Below, one piece after another: positions 1-5,633 of a stretch of DNA of 8,769 nt (its first letter is position 1; each line of letters starts with the position of its first letter). A program made the translations under genes and the position numbers. The notes under the pieces are model-generated. The model searched no databases, was not told the origin of the DNA, and saw nothing but the letters and a program-made list of their open reading frames with translations. Source of the stretch: Sphingomonadales bacterium (GTDB taxonomy: Bacteria > Pseudomonadota > Alphaproteobacteria > Sphingomonadales > Sphingomonadaceae); NCBI GenBank assembly GCA_025360285.1, contig JANYCM010000192.1, forward strand, positions 1 to 8,769, in the 5' to 3' direction.

Positions 1-166
1 CCTTGCGGGCCTGCTCCGGCTGCGCCGTGGCGGCGATCGTGCGGATCTGCGCCGGGGCGGTTTCGCAGGTCTTGCTTTCAGCGGCCATGGCGGGCGAAGC
101 GGCGGCGCCGATGAAGGCGGCGCTGATGGCGATGGCGATCGGAGCGATGAGGAAGCGGCTGTTCAT
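1..166 (-). CDS. Small exported protein of unknown function, 3' part cut off by the window edge
   Basis: The reverse strand reads ATG at 166-164 and stays open to the window edge for 55 codons. The protein begins MNSRFLIAPIAIAIS and continues with an Ala-rich stretch ending SPAMAAES. This is a classic Sec signal peptide: Arg4, a hydrophobic core, and probable signal peptidase I cleavage after the AMA near residue 29. The mature part starts with a Cys (CETAPAQIR) followed by an Ala/Gln/Arg-rich helix. The start is supported by a strong Shine-Dalgarno sequence (AAGGAGAAG, 171-179) with about 7 bases between its GGAG core and ATG. I do not recognise the family; short periplasmic proteins of this look occur in sphingomonads, and the single Cys near the mature N-terminus could pair with a second one beyond the edge. 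The upstream region is unusually rich in dyads, so the gene is probably under specific control. Confidence 0.7.
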   Translation of the reverse strand, partial: MNSRFLIAPIAIAISAAFIGAAASPAMAAESKTCETAPAQIRTIAATAQPEQARK

Positions 167-170
167 GGGT

Positions 171-179
171 CTTCTCCTT
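171..179 (-). promoter_or_regulatory. Strong Shine-Dalgarno for the exported-protein gene
   Basis: The reverse strand reads AAGGAGAAG just upstream of the ATG at 166. It is the best ribosome binding site in the window, and it fixes the start of the gene that runs off the left edge. Confidence 0.7.
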
Positions 180-209
180 CGGCTGGCAGTCGTGGGCGGG
201 GGTGCCCGG

Positions 210-224
210 TTGAGTTCTACTCAA
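210..224. promoter_or_regulatory. Dyad A1, candidate operator half-sites TTGAGT / ACTCAA
   Basis: A perfect inverted repeat, TTGAGT-TCT-ACTCAA, lies in the predicted 5' leader of the exported-protein gene, about 45 bases upstream of its ATG. It has the same 5-3-5 core (TGAGT-N3-ACTCA) as the dyad at 330-342. A regulator site is more likely than an RNA hairpin, because the loop is only 3 bases and the stem is AT-rich. Confidence 0.45.
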
Positions 225-229
225 ATCAA

Positions 230-256
230 CTGAGTGGAGCTTTAAGTGACACTCAG
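230..256. promoter_or_regulatory. Dyad A2 spanning the predicted -10 box
   Basis: The inverted repeat is CTGAGTG (230-236) and CACTCAG (250-256), with 13 bases between the arms. The same TGAGT/ACTCA half-site as in A1 is used, but with wider spacing. The predicted -10 hexamer lies between the arms, so a bound repressor would occlude the promoter. Confidence 0.4.
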
Positions 257-267
257 AAGCCGGTCAA
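239..267 (-). promoter_or_regulatory. Candidate sigma-70-type promoter for the exported-protein gene
   Basis: On the reverse strand a TTGACC -35 box (267-262) is followed after 17 bases by TAAAGC (244-239), or after 16 by TTAAAG (245-240). A transcript would start near 232, giving a leader of about 65 bases before the ATG at 166. The -35 is a five-of-six match; the -10 is weaker. A TGAGT/ACTCA dyad (230-256) straddles the -10, which is what an operator for a repressor would look like. No transcription data were available. Confidence 0.4.
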
Positions 268-296
268 GCAGAAATTTGAGTGGTGATCAAAATTTT

Positions 297-317
297 TCTT
301 GTTGCGATGCAACAAGA
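297..317. promoter_or_regulatory. Palindrome B1 with GTTGC-N3-GCAAC core
   Basis: The perfect arms TCTTGTTGC and GCAACAAGA surround GAT: nine base pairs with a 3-base centre. A second palindrome with the same core is at 355-371. The TGC-N3-GCA core resembles sites described for PhaR-type regulators of polyhydroxyalkanoate granule genes in alphaproteobacteria; that link is recalled from memory and only suggestive. On RNA it would be a stable stem, but no T-run follows it in the minus direction (AAAA comes first), so it is a poor terminator for ispE. Confidence 0.45.
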
Positions 318-329
318 GCTTTGTGATCC

Positions 330-342
330 TGAGTCACACTCA
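330..342. promoter_or_regulatory. Dyad A3, TGAGT-CAC-ACTCA
   Basis: This is a perfect 5-3-5 inverted repeat with the same half-sites and spacing as A1. On the reverse strand a TTGACG (348-343) sits immediately before it, so the dyad would follow a -35-like box, although no good -10 is found at the right distance. It may be a distal operator or an upstream site for looping. Confidence 0.4.
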
Positions 343-354
343 CGTCAAGGATTT

Positions 355-371
355 ATGTTGCGGCGCAACAT
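355..371. promoter_or_regulatory. Palindrome B2 with GTTGC-N3-GCAAC core
   Basis: The arms ATGTTGC and GCAACAT surround GGC, seven base pairs with a 3-base centre. The TGTTGC/GCAACA core is shared with B1, whose centre is 56 bp away. It lies 72 bases beyond the ispE stop, so it could also form a stem in the ispE transcript, but no U-tract follows. Confidence 0.4.
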
Positions 372-413
372 GGGCGGCTTCGGGGAAGCGCCTTGGCGCC
401 AATGCGCCGGCTG

Positions 414-451
414 CGCCTCAGCGCAATTGGTTCAGCTACGCCTCAGCGCAA
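414..451. repeat. 13-bp direct repeat over the ispE stop codon
   Basis: CGCCTCAGCGCAA occurs at 414-426 and again at 439-451, 25 bp apart. The right-hand copy contains the ispE stop codon (TGA on the reverse strand, 445-443). The left-hand copy, with one flanking base, forms a short hairpin TGCGC-CTCA-GCGCA (412-425). The phase differs by one base, so the second copy does not provide a spare in-frame stop. It could be a small tandem duplication at the gene end. Confidence 0.5.
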
Positions 452-1258
452 ATGGGTCGGTTGCACCCACCAGCCGTGATCGGCGATCGCGGCGCTTGCC
501 GCTGCCAGCGCTGCCTCATCATCGTAAAGCGCAAAACAGGTCGCGCCCGAACCGCTCATCCGCACCATTATTGCATCCGTGCGGGCAAGCGCCGCCAGCA
601 CATCGCCGATCACCGGCGCAATGGTGATGGCGGCATCGGTCATGTCGTTGCGCAATGTTGCCAGCTTTGCACCAGCTGCGATGCCGCCGCGGTCGATCCG
701 GTCCCAGCCGGCGAACACTGGCCCTGTCGGCACGGCGACGCGCGGGTTGACCAGCAATACCGGCGTGCCGGCCACGGACACCGGCCAGGGCATCAGTTCA
801 TCGCCGCGCCCGGTGCCGAAACAGGTGCACGATTCGACACAGGCAGGCACATCGGCGCCCAGCCGGGCGGCAAGCGCTGCCAGGCGCGCCAGCGGCCAAT
901 CCAGCCCCCACAGCCGGTTGAGCAGGCGTAACGTGGCCGCCGCATCGGCCGAACCCCCGCCCATCCCGGCCGCGACCGGAATTTGCTTGTCCAACACCAG
1001 CGCCGCCCCCGCCGCCACCCCGGCCGCATCCGCCAATGCCCGCGCCGCCCGCCCGACGAGGTTGTCCATCCCCTGCCCCGCCGCCGCCGCATAACCCCCG
1101 GTGACCTGCAACGACAGCCCATCGGCGGGGCTGGCGGTCAGCGTGTCGCCGAAATCGGCAAAGGCGAAAATCGTTTCCAGATCATGATAGCCATCGTCCC
1201 GCCGGCGCCGCAGATGCAGCGCCAGGTTGAGCTTGGCCGGGGCAAATTCGGTCAGCAT
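443..1258 (-). CDS. ispE: 4-diphosphocytidyl-2-C-methyl-D-erythritol kinase
   Basis: This cytoplasmic GHMP-family kinase phosphorylates the 2-hydroxyl of CDP-methylerythritol with ATP in the MEP pathway, leading to IPP and DMAPP. The 271-residue length is normal for IspE. Visible motifs are the N-terminal PAKLNLALHL (7-16) with the conserved Lys9; the Gly-rich ATP loop PVAAGMGGGSADAA (94-107); LGADVPAC with the expected catalytic Asp136; and the C-terminal GHMP motif MSGSGATCF (234-242). The ATG lies one base after the stop of the upstream TPR gene (TGA-C-ATG) and has no clear Shine-Dalgarno of its own, so translation is probably coupled to that gene. The stop falls inside a short direct repeat. 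No convincing intrinsic terminator follows. Confidence 0.96.
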   Translation of the reverse strand: MLTEFAPAKLNLALHLRRRRDDGYHDLETIFAFADFGDTLTASPADGLSLQVTGGYAAAAGQGMDNLVGRAARALADAAGVAAGAALVLDKQIPVAAGMGGGSADAAATLRLLNRLWGLDWPLARLAALAARLGADVPACVESCTCFGTGRGDELMPWPVSVAGTPVLLVNPRVAVPTGPVFAGWDRIDRGGIAAGAKLATLRNDMTDAAITIAPVIGDVLAALARTDAIMVRMSGSGATCFALYDDEAALAAASAAIADHGWWVQPTHLR

Positions 1259-1259
1259 G

Positions 1260-2927
1260 TCAACGCGGTGGCGCAGCGTCCGTCATCGCCAGCGCGGCAT
1301 CCGGGCCATAATCCAGCTTGGCGCGGATCAGCTTTTTCTGCGCCGCATCGGGATCGAGATCGAGCGCCGCCCGCCAGCGGAACCGCGCCTCGATGCGCCG
1401 GCCATTCTGCCACAGCGCGTCGCCCAGATGTTCGGTCACCGTCGCGTCCCCCGGTTCCAGCGCCGCCGCCTGCTCCAATGTTGCCAGTGCGGCGGCAAAC
1501 TGGCCCTGGCGATATTGGCTCCAGCCGAGCGAATCGATGATGCCGCCATCGCCGGGCCGCAATTGCGCCGCCCGCGCCACCATAGCGCTGGCTTCGGCCA
1601 AATTCTGGTTACGATCGAGCAGCGAATAGCCCAGATAATTCAATACCACAGGCTCATCGGGCGACCGCTTCAACGCCTCGCGCAGATCGGCCTCGGCCGC
1701 CGCACAATCCCCCGCTTTTTCACGCATCGTCGCACGCAGGAAATACAGGCCCCAGGGGTTGCCGCCGGCGGCCTCGGCCAGCGGCAGAGCGCGGGAATAG
1801 GCGGCAATCGCCTCGGCAAAGCGGTCACCGCGCCGGTGCCAATCGCCCAACCGCGTCCAATCTTCGGCCGTCGCACTGCCGCTCGTCACCCGCGCTTTCA
1901 ATATGTCGCCCGCCGCCGCGCTGCGCCCTGCCGCCTCCAGAACTTCGGCGCGCCGCGCCCGCACTGCATCGGCCAGGGCATCATCGCCGGCAATCCGATC
2001 ATAGGCCGCCAGCGCCGCATCACGCTGGGCAAAACGCGCCAGCACATCACCGCAGATCAACCAGGCTGCCGGCAGATCGGGCGCCAGAAAGGTCGCCACC
2101 CGGGCAAATTGCAGCGCCAGCGGCACCGGCTGTTCACGCGACAGATCGGTCGCCAGCCGCGCCGCCATCCAGGCAATGCCGCGCCGCGGATCGGGCGCCA
2201 GCGCGCCGATGCGCTTGCCCGCCGCCAGCCGCGCCCGCGCCGCCGCCATGCCGGGATCATCCCCGGCCACCAGTTTCTGGGCCGCCGCGACATCACCGGC
2301 CTGGGCGCGCGCATCGGCCTCACCCAGTGCCAGGAAATTGATGCCGCCGCCGGTGCCGGCGCGCAGGTCGGCATAGGCTGTCGCCGCATCGGTCCAGCGG
2401 CCATCGGCAGCGAGCATATGGGCGCGTTGTTCAGCGACATAGGACCGCGCGAAGCCGGTGAAGGCGGCGGGGTCGAGCCGGGCCAGCGCCGCCTCATGGT
2501 CGCCGCGACCATAAAGCGCCCAGGCGGCGACGATCGGCCCGACGACAACGGCATAGCCGGCCCCCGAAAGGCCGGTGCGCGCCGTATCGACCGCCTTCCA
2601 GTCGCGCCGCAGGATCGCATCTGTCAACCGGATGAGGGCAATATCCGAATCAAGCGGCGCGGTGCTGCCCAGGCTGCGCGCCAGGTCAATAGCGCGGGCC
2701 TTGTCACCAGCCGCCACCGCCAGATCAAAGGCGCGCCGCGCCAGCGCCGGGCGGCCTGGGTCCTGCATCTGCGCCGCGTCGAAATAATGCGCCGCCTGAG
2801 CAAGATCGGCGCCGGCAAAGGCGTAACGGCCCAGGACATAGCTTTGCAGCGCCGAGGCGGGTTCGGGGGGGACCGGACGGGCAGCGGCGGGCGTGGCGGT
2901 GAGGAGGAAGGCGAGGAGGAGGCGCAT
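1260..2927 (-). CDS. Exported tetratricopeptide repeat protein
   Basis: A 555-residue protein is read from the ATG at 2927. It begins MRLLLAFLLTATPAAARP, a good Sec signal peptide with cleavage after ATPAAA, so it acts in the periplasm or at the outer membrane. A TTG start at 2966 would add 13 residues (MLTSASTPTKPHP) before this signal and is less likely. Neither start has a clear Shine-Dalgarno. TPR units are visible from about residue 25 (SYVLGRYAFAGADLAQAAHY), with weaker repeats through the middle. The canonical ones are at about 425-545: NYLGYSLL, IDSLGWSQYRQGQFAAALAT and EHLGDALWQNGRRIEARFRW. TPRs are protein-protein scaffolds; no enzymatic domain is seen and the partner is unknown. 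It is transcribed just upstream of ispE with a 1-base gap, so it shares an operon with it, although no functional link is evident. A weak -35-like TTGCTA (2966-2961) is present but lacks a good -10. Confidence 0.88.
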   Translation of the reverse strand: MRLLLAFLLTATPAAARPVPPEPASALQSYVLGRYAFAGADLAQAAHYFDAAQMQDPGRPALARRAFDLAVAAGDKARAIDLARSLGSTAPLDSDIALIRLTDAILRRDWKAVDTARTGLSGAGYAVVVGPIVAAWALYGRGDHEAALARLDPAAFTGFARSYVAEQRAHMLAADGRWTDAATAYADLRAGTGGGINFLALGEADARAQAGDVAAAQKLVAGDDPGMAAARARLAAGKRIGALAPDPRRGIAWMAARLATDLSREQPVPLALQFARVATFLAPDLPAAWLICGDVLARFAQRDAALAAYDRIAGDDALADAVRARRAEVLEAAGRSAAAGDILKARVTSGSATAEDWTRLGDWHRRGDRFAEAIAAYSRALPLAEAAGGNPWGLYFLRATMREKAGDCAAAEADLREALKRSPDEPVVLNYLGYSLLDRNQNLAEASAMVARAAQLRPGDGGIIDSLGWSQYRQGQFAAALATLEQAAALEPGDATVTEHLGDALWQNGRRIEARFRWRAALDLDPDAAQKKLIRAKLDYGPDAALAMTDAAPPR

Positions 2928-2977
2928 GGGGTGGGGCTTTGTGGGGGTCGAGGCCGACGTTAGCAAGTTAGTAGCAG

Positions 2978-3109
2978 GAAGTAAGGAAGGGCATGGGCAA
3001 AGCCCATGCTGGCGTCGGACGGGACCGAGGCGCGAAGGCCGCCTCGCCCCGCCGGCCGGGCTTGCGCCTGTCGACGCGCTGCTGCGCTGCGCGCTCGCGG
3101 CGCTGCGCC
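2978..3109. repeat. GC-rich self-complementary intergenic element, possibly a dispersed repeat
   Basis: The spacer between the ETF-QO stop and the TPR gene is packed with inverted and direct repeats. These include a hairpin GCATGGGC-AAA-GCCCATGC (2991-3009), a stem CGAGGCG/CGCCTCG (3026-3032 and 3040-3046), the palindromic CCGGCCGG region near 3051-3060, and iterated GCTGCGC units from 3079 to 3109, ending in GGCG-CTG-CGCC (3099-3109). No conserved reading frame is apparent. Its makeup is that of REP-like dispersed intergenic elements, and the string around the GCATGGGC hairpin looks familiar from sphingomonad genomes. Only one copy lies in this window, so the repeat status is inferred, not shown. 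Confidence 0.45.
2991..3009 (-). terminator. Hairpin between ETF-QO and TPR genes, possible terminator or attenuator
   Basis: A perfect 8-bp stem GCATGGGC/GCCCATGC closes a 3-base loop (TTT on the reverse strand). In the minus direction it is followed by a pyrimidine stretch, CCTTCCTTACTTCCT, rather than a true U-run. It could therefore slow or end transcription leaving the ETF-QO gene, or protect the 3' end of that mRNA, but it is not a textbook intrinsic terminator. Confidence 0.3.
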
Positions 3110-4759
3110 TTACATATTCGGATAGTTCGGCCCGCCACCCCCCTCAGGCACCACCCAGGTGATATTCTGCGACGGGTCCTTGATATCGCATGTCTTGCAA
3201 TGGACGCAGTTCTGCGCGTTGATCTGGAAACGCGGTTCATCCGTGTCCTGTCCGACCACTTCATAGACCCCGGCTGGGCAGTAACGCTGCGCTGGTTCGT
3301 CCCATTCCGGCAGATTGACGCGGATCGGAATGGTCGGATCCCTCAGCGTCAGATGGATCGGCTGGTCTTCCTCATGATTGGTGTTCGACAGGAACACGCT
3401 GGTCAGCTTGTCGAAGCTGATGACGCCATCGGGCTTTGGATAGGCAATCGGCTTTGACGCGGCTTTTTTCTTCAAGGACTTGTAATCGGGGTGATTCTTC
3501 ATGGTGAACGGCATCTGATAGCCCAGATATTCCATCCACATCGTCACGCCCGCCAGCCCGGTGCCGACCAGATTGCCGTATTTTTCCACCAGGGGCAGCG
3601 TGTTGCGCACCATCTTCAGTTCTTCAAATACCCAGCTCTTCTTGTAGGCATCGCCATAAGCGACCAGTTCATCGCTGCTGCGCTGCGACACGATCGCCCG
3701 CACGGCGGCTTCGGCGGCCATCATGCCGGTCTTCATCGCAGTATGGCTGCCCTTGATGCGCGGCACGTTGACGAAGCCGGCGCTGCAGCCGATCAGCGCG
3801 CCGCCGGCAAAGGTCAGTTTCGGCACCGATTGCCAGCCGCCATCGTTGATCGCGCGCGCGCCATAGGAAACGCGGCGGCCGCCTTCCAGGATTTCGCGGA
3901 TCGCCGGATGCGTCTTCCAGCGCTGGAATTCATCGAACGGCGACAGATAGGGGTTGGCATAGTTGAGCCACACCGAAAACCCCAGCGCCACCTGGCCATT
4001 GGCCTGATGATACAAAAAGCCGCCGCCATTGGCATCGGACAGCGGCCAGCCCTGGGTGTGCAGCACCCGGCCCGGCACGTGCTTTTCGGCCGGAATATCC
4101 CAGAGTTCCTTCAGGCCGATGCCATAGATTTGCGGCTGGCTGTCCTTGTCGAGGGCGAAATGCCGGATCAATTGCTTCGACAGATGGCCGCGCACGCCTT
4201 CGGCAAAGAAAGTATATTTGGCATGGAGTTCCAGCCCCGGCTGCCAGCTGTCCTTGCGGCTGCCATCCCGCGCGATGCCCATGTCGCCGGTGGCGACGCC
4301 CTTCACTGAACCATCATCGTTCCACAGGATTTCGGCAGCGGCAAAACCGGGGAAGATTTCCACCCCCAAAGCTTCGGCCTGACCGGCCAACCAGCGGCAG
4401 AGATTGCCCAGCGAGACCGTGTAGCAGCCCTTGTTGTTCATGAACGGCGGCATCAGGCCGTGGGGAAATTCATATTTCCTGGTTTCGGTGAGGACCCAGT
4501 GATGGTTCTCCGTCACCGCCACGGTCATCGGGCTATCAAGATCGCGCCAGTTCGGCAGCAGTTCATCGAGCGCCTTGGGATCGACCACCGCGCCTGACAG
4601 GATATGGGCACCGATCTCGGAACCCTTTTCCAGGATGCATACGGAAATATCGGCCCCGGCGGCGGCGGCCAATTGTTTCACCCGGATCGACGCCGCCAGG
4701 CCGGCGGGGCCACCACCGACGATGACGATGTCATAGGGCATGGATTCACGGTTGGTCAT
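3110..4759 (-). CDS. Electron transfer flavoprotein:ubiquinone oxidoreductase (ETF-QO)
   Basis: This enzyme accepts electrons from reduced ETF (fatty acid, amino acid and related acyl-CoA oxidation) and passes them through FAD and a [4Fe-4S] cluster to ubiquinone at the membrane. From the ATG at 4759 the protein has 549 residues, the usual size. The N-terminus MTNRESMPYDIVIVGGGPAG carries the FAD dinucleotide motif (Gly15, Gly17, Gly20). The middle has the family signature around FSVWLNYANPYLSPFDEF and FAGGALIGCSAGFVNVPRIK. The C-terminal ferredoxin-like part holds the four cluster ligands: Cys494 (CPAGVYEV) and Cys518, Cys521, Cys524 (CVHCKTC). Start choice: the frame is open back to 4858, but the extra 33 residues are not family-like, while ATG 4759 has AAAGG seven bases upstream. 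ETF alpha and beta genes are not nearby. It is transcribed towards the TPR and ispE genes across a 182-bp structured spacer. Confidence 0.96.
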   Translation of the reverse strand: MTNRESMPYDIVIVGGGPAGLAASIRVKQLAAAAGADISVCILEKGSEIGAHILSGAVVDPKALDELLPNWRDLDSPMTVAVTENHHWVLTETRKYEFPHGLMPPFMNNKGCYTVSLGNLCRWLAGQAEALGVEIFPGFAAAEILWNDDGSVKGVATGDMGIARDGSRKDSWQPGLELHAKYTFFAEGVRGHLSKQLIRHFALDKDSQPQIYGIGLKELWDIPAEKHVPGRVLHTQGWPLSDANGGGFLYHQANGQVALGFSVWLNYANPYLSPFDEFQRWKTHPAIREILEGGRRVSYGARAINDGGWQSVPKLTFAGGALIGCSAGFVNVPRIKGSHTAMKTGMMAAEAAVRAIVSQRSSDELVAYGDAYKKSWVFEELKMVRNTLPLVEKYGNLVGTGLAGVTMWMEYLGYQMPFTMKNHPDYKSLKKKAASKPIAYPKPDGVISFDKLTSVFLSNTNHEEDQPIHLTLRDPTIPIRVNLPEWDEPAQRYCPAGVYEVVGQDTDEPRFQINAQNCVHCKTCDIKDPSQNITWVVPEGGGGPNYPNM

Positions 4760-4895
4760 GCTGGTGCCTTTATCGAACGTCTGTACCCCCGGCATTGCCG
4801 CCACCCGCAACGAACCGTCGCGGCTTTGCCATGATTCACCAGATACGGGAGGGGGCATGGCTTGACCAGTGCCCCGGCGGTCGCATCATGGCGGG
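4760..4895. promoter_or_regulatory. Divergent promoter region between ETF-QO and the UDG-like gene
   Basis: These 136 bases separate two divergently transcribed genes and must hold both promoters if each gene has its own. No strong -35/-10 pair is visible. On the plus strand TTGACC (4863-4868) is followed after 17 bases by the poor -10 match ATCATG (4886-4891), which would start transcription almost at the proposed GTG. On the minus strand only the AAAGG ribosome binding site for ETF-QO stands out. Confidence 0.3.
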
Positions 4896-5633
4896 GTGAA
4901 CCAGAGTCAAAGTCACGATTTCCGCCACACCGCGCCGGCGGCGCTGGCCTGGCTTGTCGGCGCCGGCATCGATGTGCTGGTTGATGACGCACCGCGCAAC
5001 TGGCTGGCGGCGCCGGCGGTAGTGGTGCCCAAGCGCCCGCTGGCACCGCCAAATCGCGCCGCCGCGCCGGTGGTAGCGCCCGCCGCTGACAGCCTCGCCG
5101 CCGGCATCGACAGCCTGGCAGCTTTGACCGCAGCCATCGCCGATTTCGCGCATCCGCTGCGCCGCCCCGGCCTCGCCCCGGAACTCGTGACCGGCAATCC
5201 GCTGGCGCGGGTCATCATCGCTGCCGACATGGCGGCAACACCTGACAGCCCTGAGGCGCGGCTGCGCGACCGCATGCTCGCCGCCATCGGGCTGACCGCT
5301 GAAAACACTGCCAGCCTCAACCTGCTGCCCTGGCCGACCAGTGGCGGCCGCCCAGTGCGCCCCGCCGAAATCAGCGACTTTTCGCCCTTTGTTACAGCGG
5401 CGTTGCGCCTGCTCAAACCGCGCCTGATCCTCGCCTTTGGCGAACATGCCATCAGCCTGTCGGGGCCGGTGGCGCGCTTCAATGCCGAACGCGGCGCCTG
5501 GCGGCTTGCCGGCGATATCCCGCTACTGGCAACCTTTCACCCGCGCCGGCTGCTGCAACAGCCCGATCTCAAGCGCCTCGCCTGGGCCGATTTGCAGGCC
5601 TTTGCCGAACGCCTGACGGAGACATCAGCGTGA
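4896..5633 (+). CDS. Uracil-DNA glycosylase-like protein without cysteines
   Basis: The 245-residue protein resembles the family 4/5 uracil-DNA glycosylase fold in its C-terminal half: RVIIAADMAATPDS (105-118) where the GEAPGxxED motif is expected, LRDRMLAAIGL, SLNLLPWP (140-147), the LKPRLILAFGEHA strand, and ATFHPRRLL (212-220) as the HP motif. Two features are unlike an active family 4 enzyme. The first motif has lost its glycines and acidic residues, the usual GRPFVG segment after it is missing, and the whole protein has no Cys, so it cannot hold the [4Fe-4S] cluster. The N-terminal part (about residues 1-90) is Ala/Pro-rich and probably partly disordered. Start: GTG 4896 gives VNQSQSHDFRH; an upstream GTG at 4869 adds nine residues (MPRRSHHGG). 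No clear ribosome binding site favours either. Its stop overlaps the start of the transglycosylase gene. A role in DNA repair is a family-level inference and may not hold. Confidence 0.75.
   Translation: MNQSQSHDFRHTAPAALAWLVGAGIDVLVDDAPRNWLAAPAVVVPKRPLAPPNRAAAPVVAPAADSLAAGIDSLAALTAAIADFAHPLRRPGLAPELVTGNPLARVIIAADMAATPDSPEARLRDRMLAAIGLTAENTASLNLLPWPTSGGRPVRPAEISDFSPFVTAALRLLKPRLILAFGEHAISLSGPVARFNAERGAWRLAGDIPLLATFHPRRLLQQPDLKRLAWADLQAFAERLTETSA

Noticed and set aside
3..233. 76-codon plus-strand frame at the left edge
   Set aside because: The reverse strand here encodes a signal-peptide protein with a strong ribosome binding site; the plus frame has no such support.
297..317. Palindrome B1 as the ispE terminator
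   Set aside because: It is 126 bases past the ispE stop, and on the minus strand the stem is followed by AAAA before any T-run.
322..338. Crp-type site TGTGA...TCACA
   Set aside because: The arms are seven bases apart instead of the six needed for a Crp dimer, so I keep it only as an unexplained dyad.
1227..2963. 578-codon open frame on the plus strand
   Set aside because: It lies opposite the TPR gene. Its Arg/Gln/Gly-rich translation has no domain signature and is typical of antisense frames in GC-rich DNA, whereas the minus strand has a signal peptide and clear TPR motifs.
2928..2966. Earlier TTG start for the TPR protein
   Set aside because: It would bury a good signal peptide behind 13 polar and Pro-rich residues; ATG 2927 is the natural start.
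3491..4309. 272-codon open frame on the plus strand
   Set aside because: It is a shadow of the ETF-QO gene, which has all FAD and Fe-S motifs on the other strand.
4760..4858. N-terminal extension of ETF-QO from an ATG at 4858
   Set aside because: The 33 extra residues do not resemble ETF-QO N-termini, and the ATG at 4759 has a Shine-Dalgarno-like AAAGG and gives the normal length.
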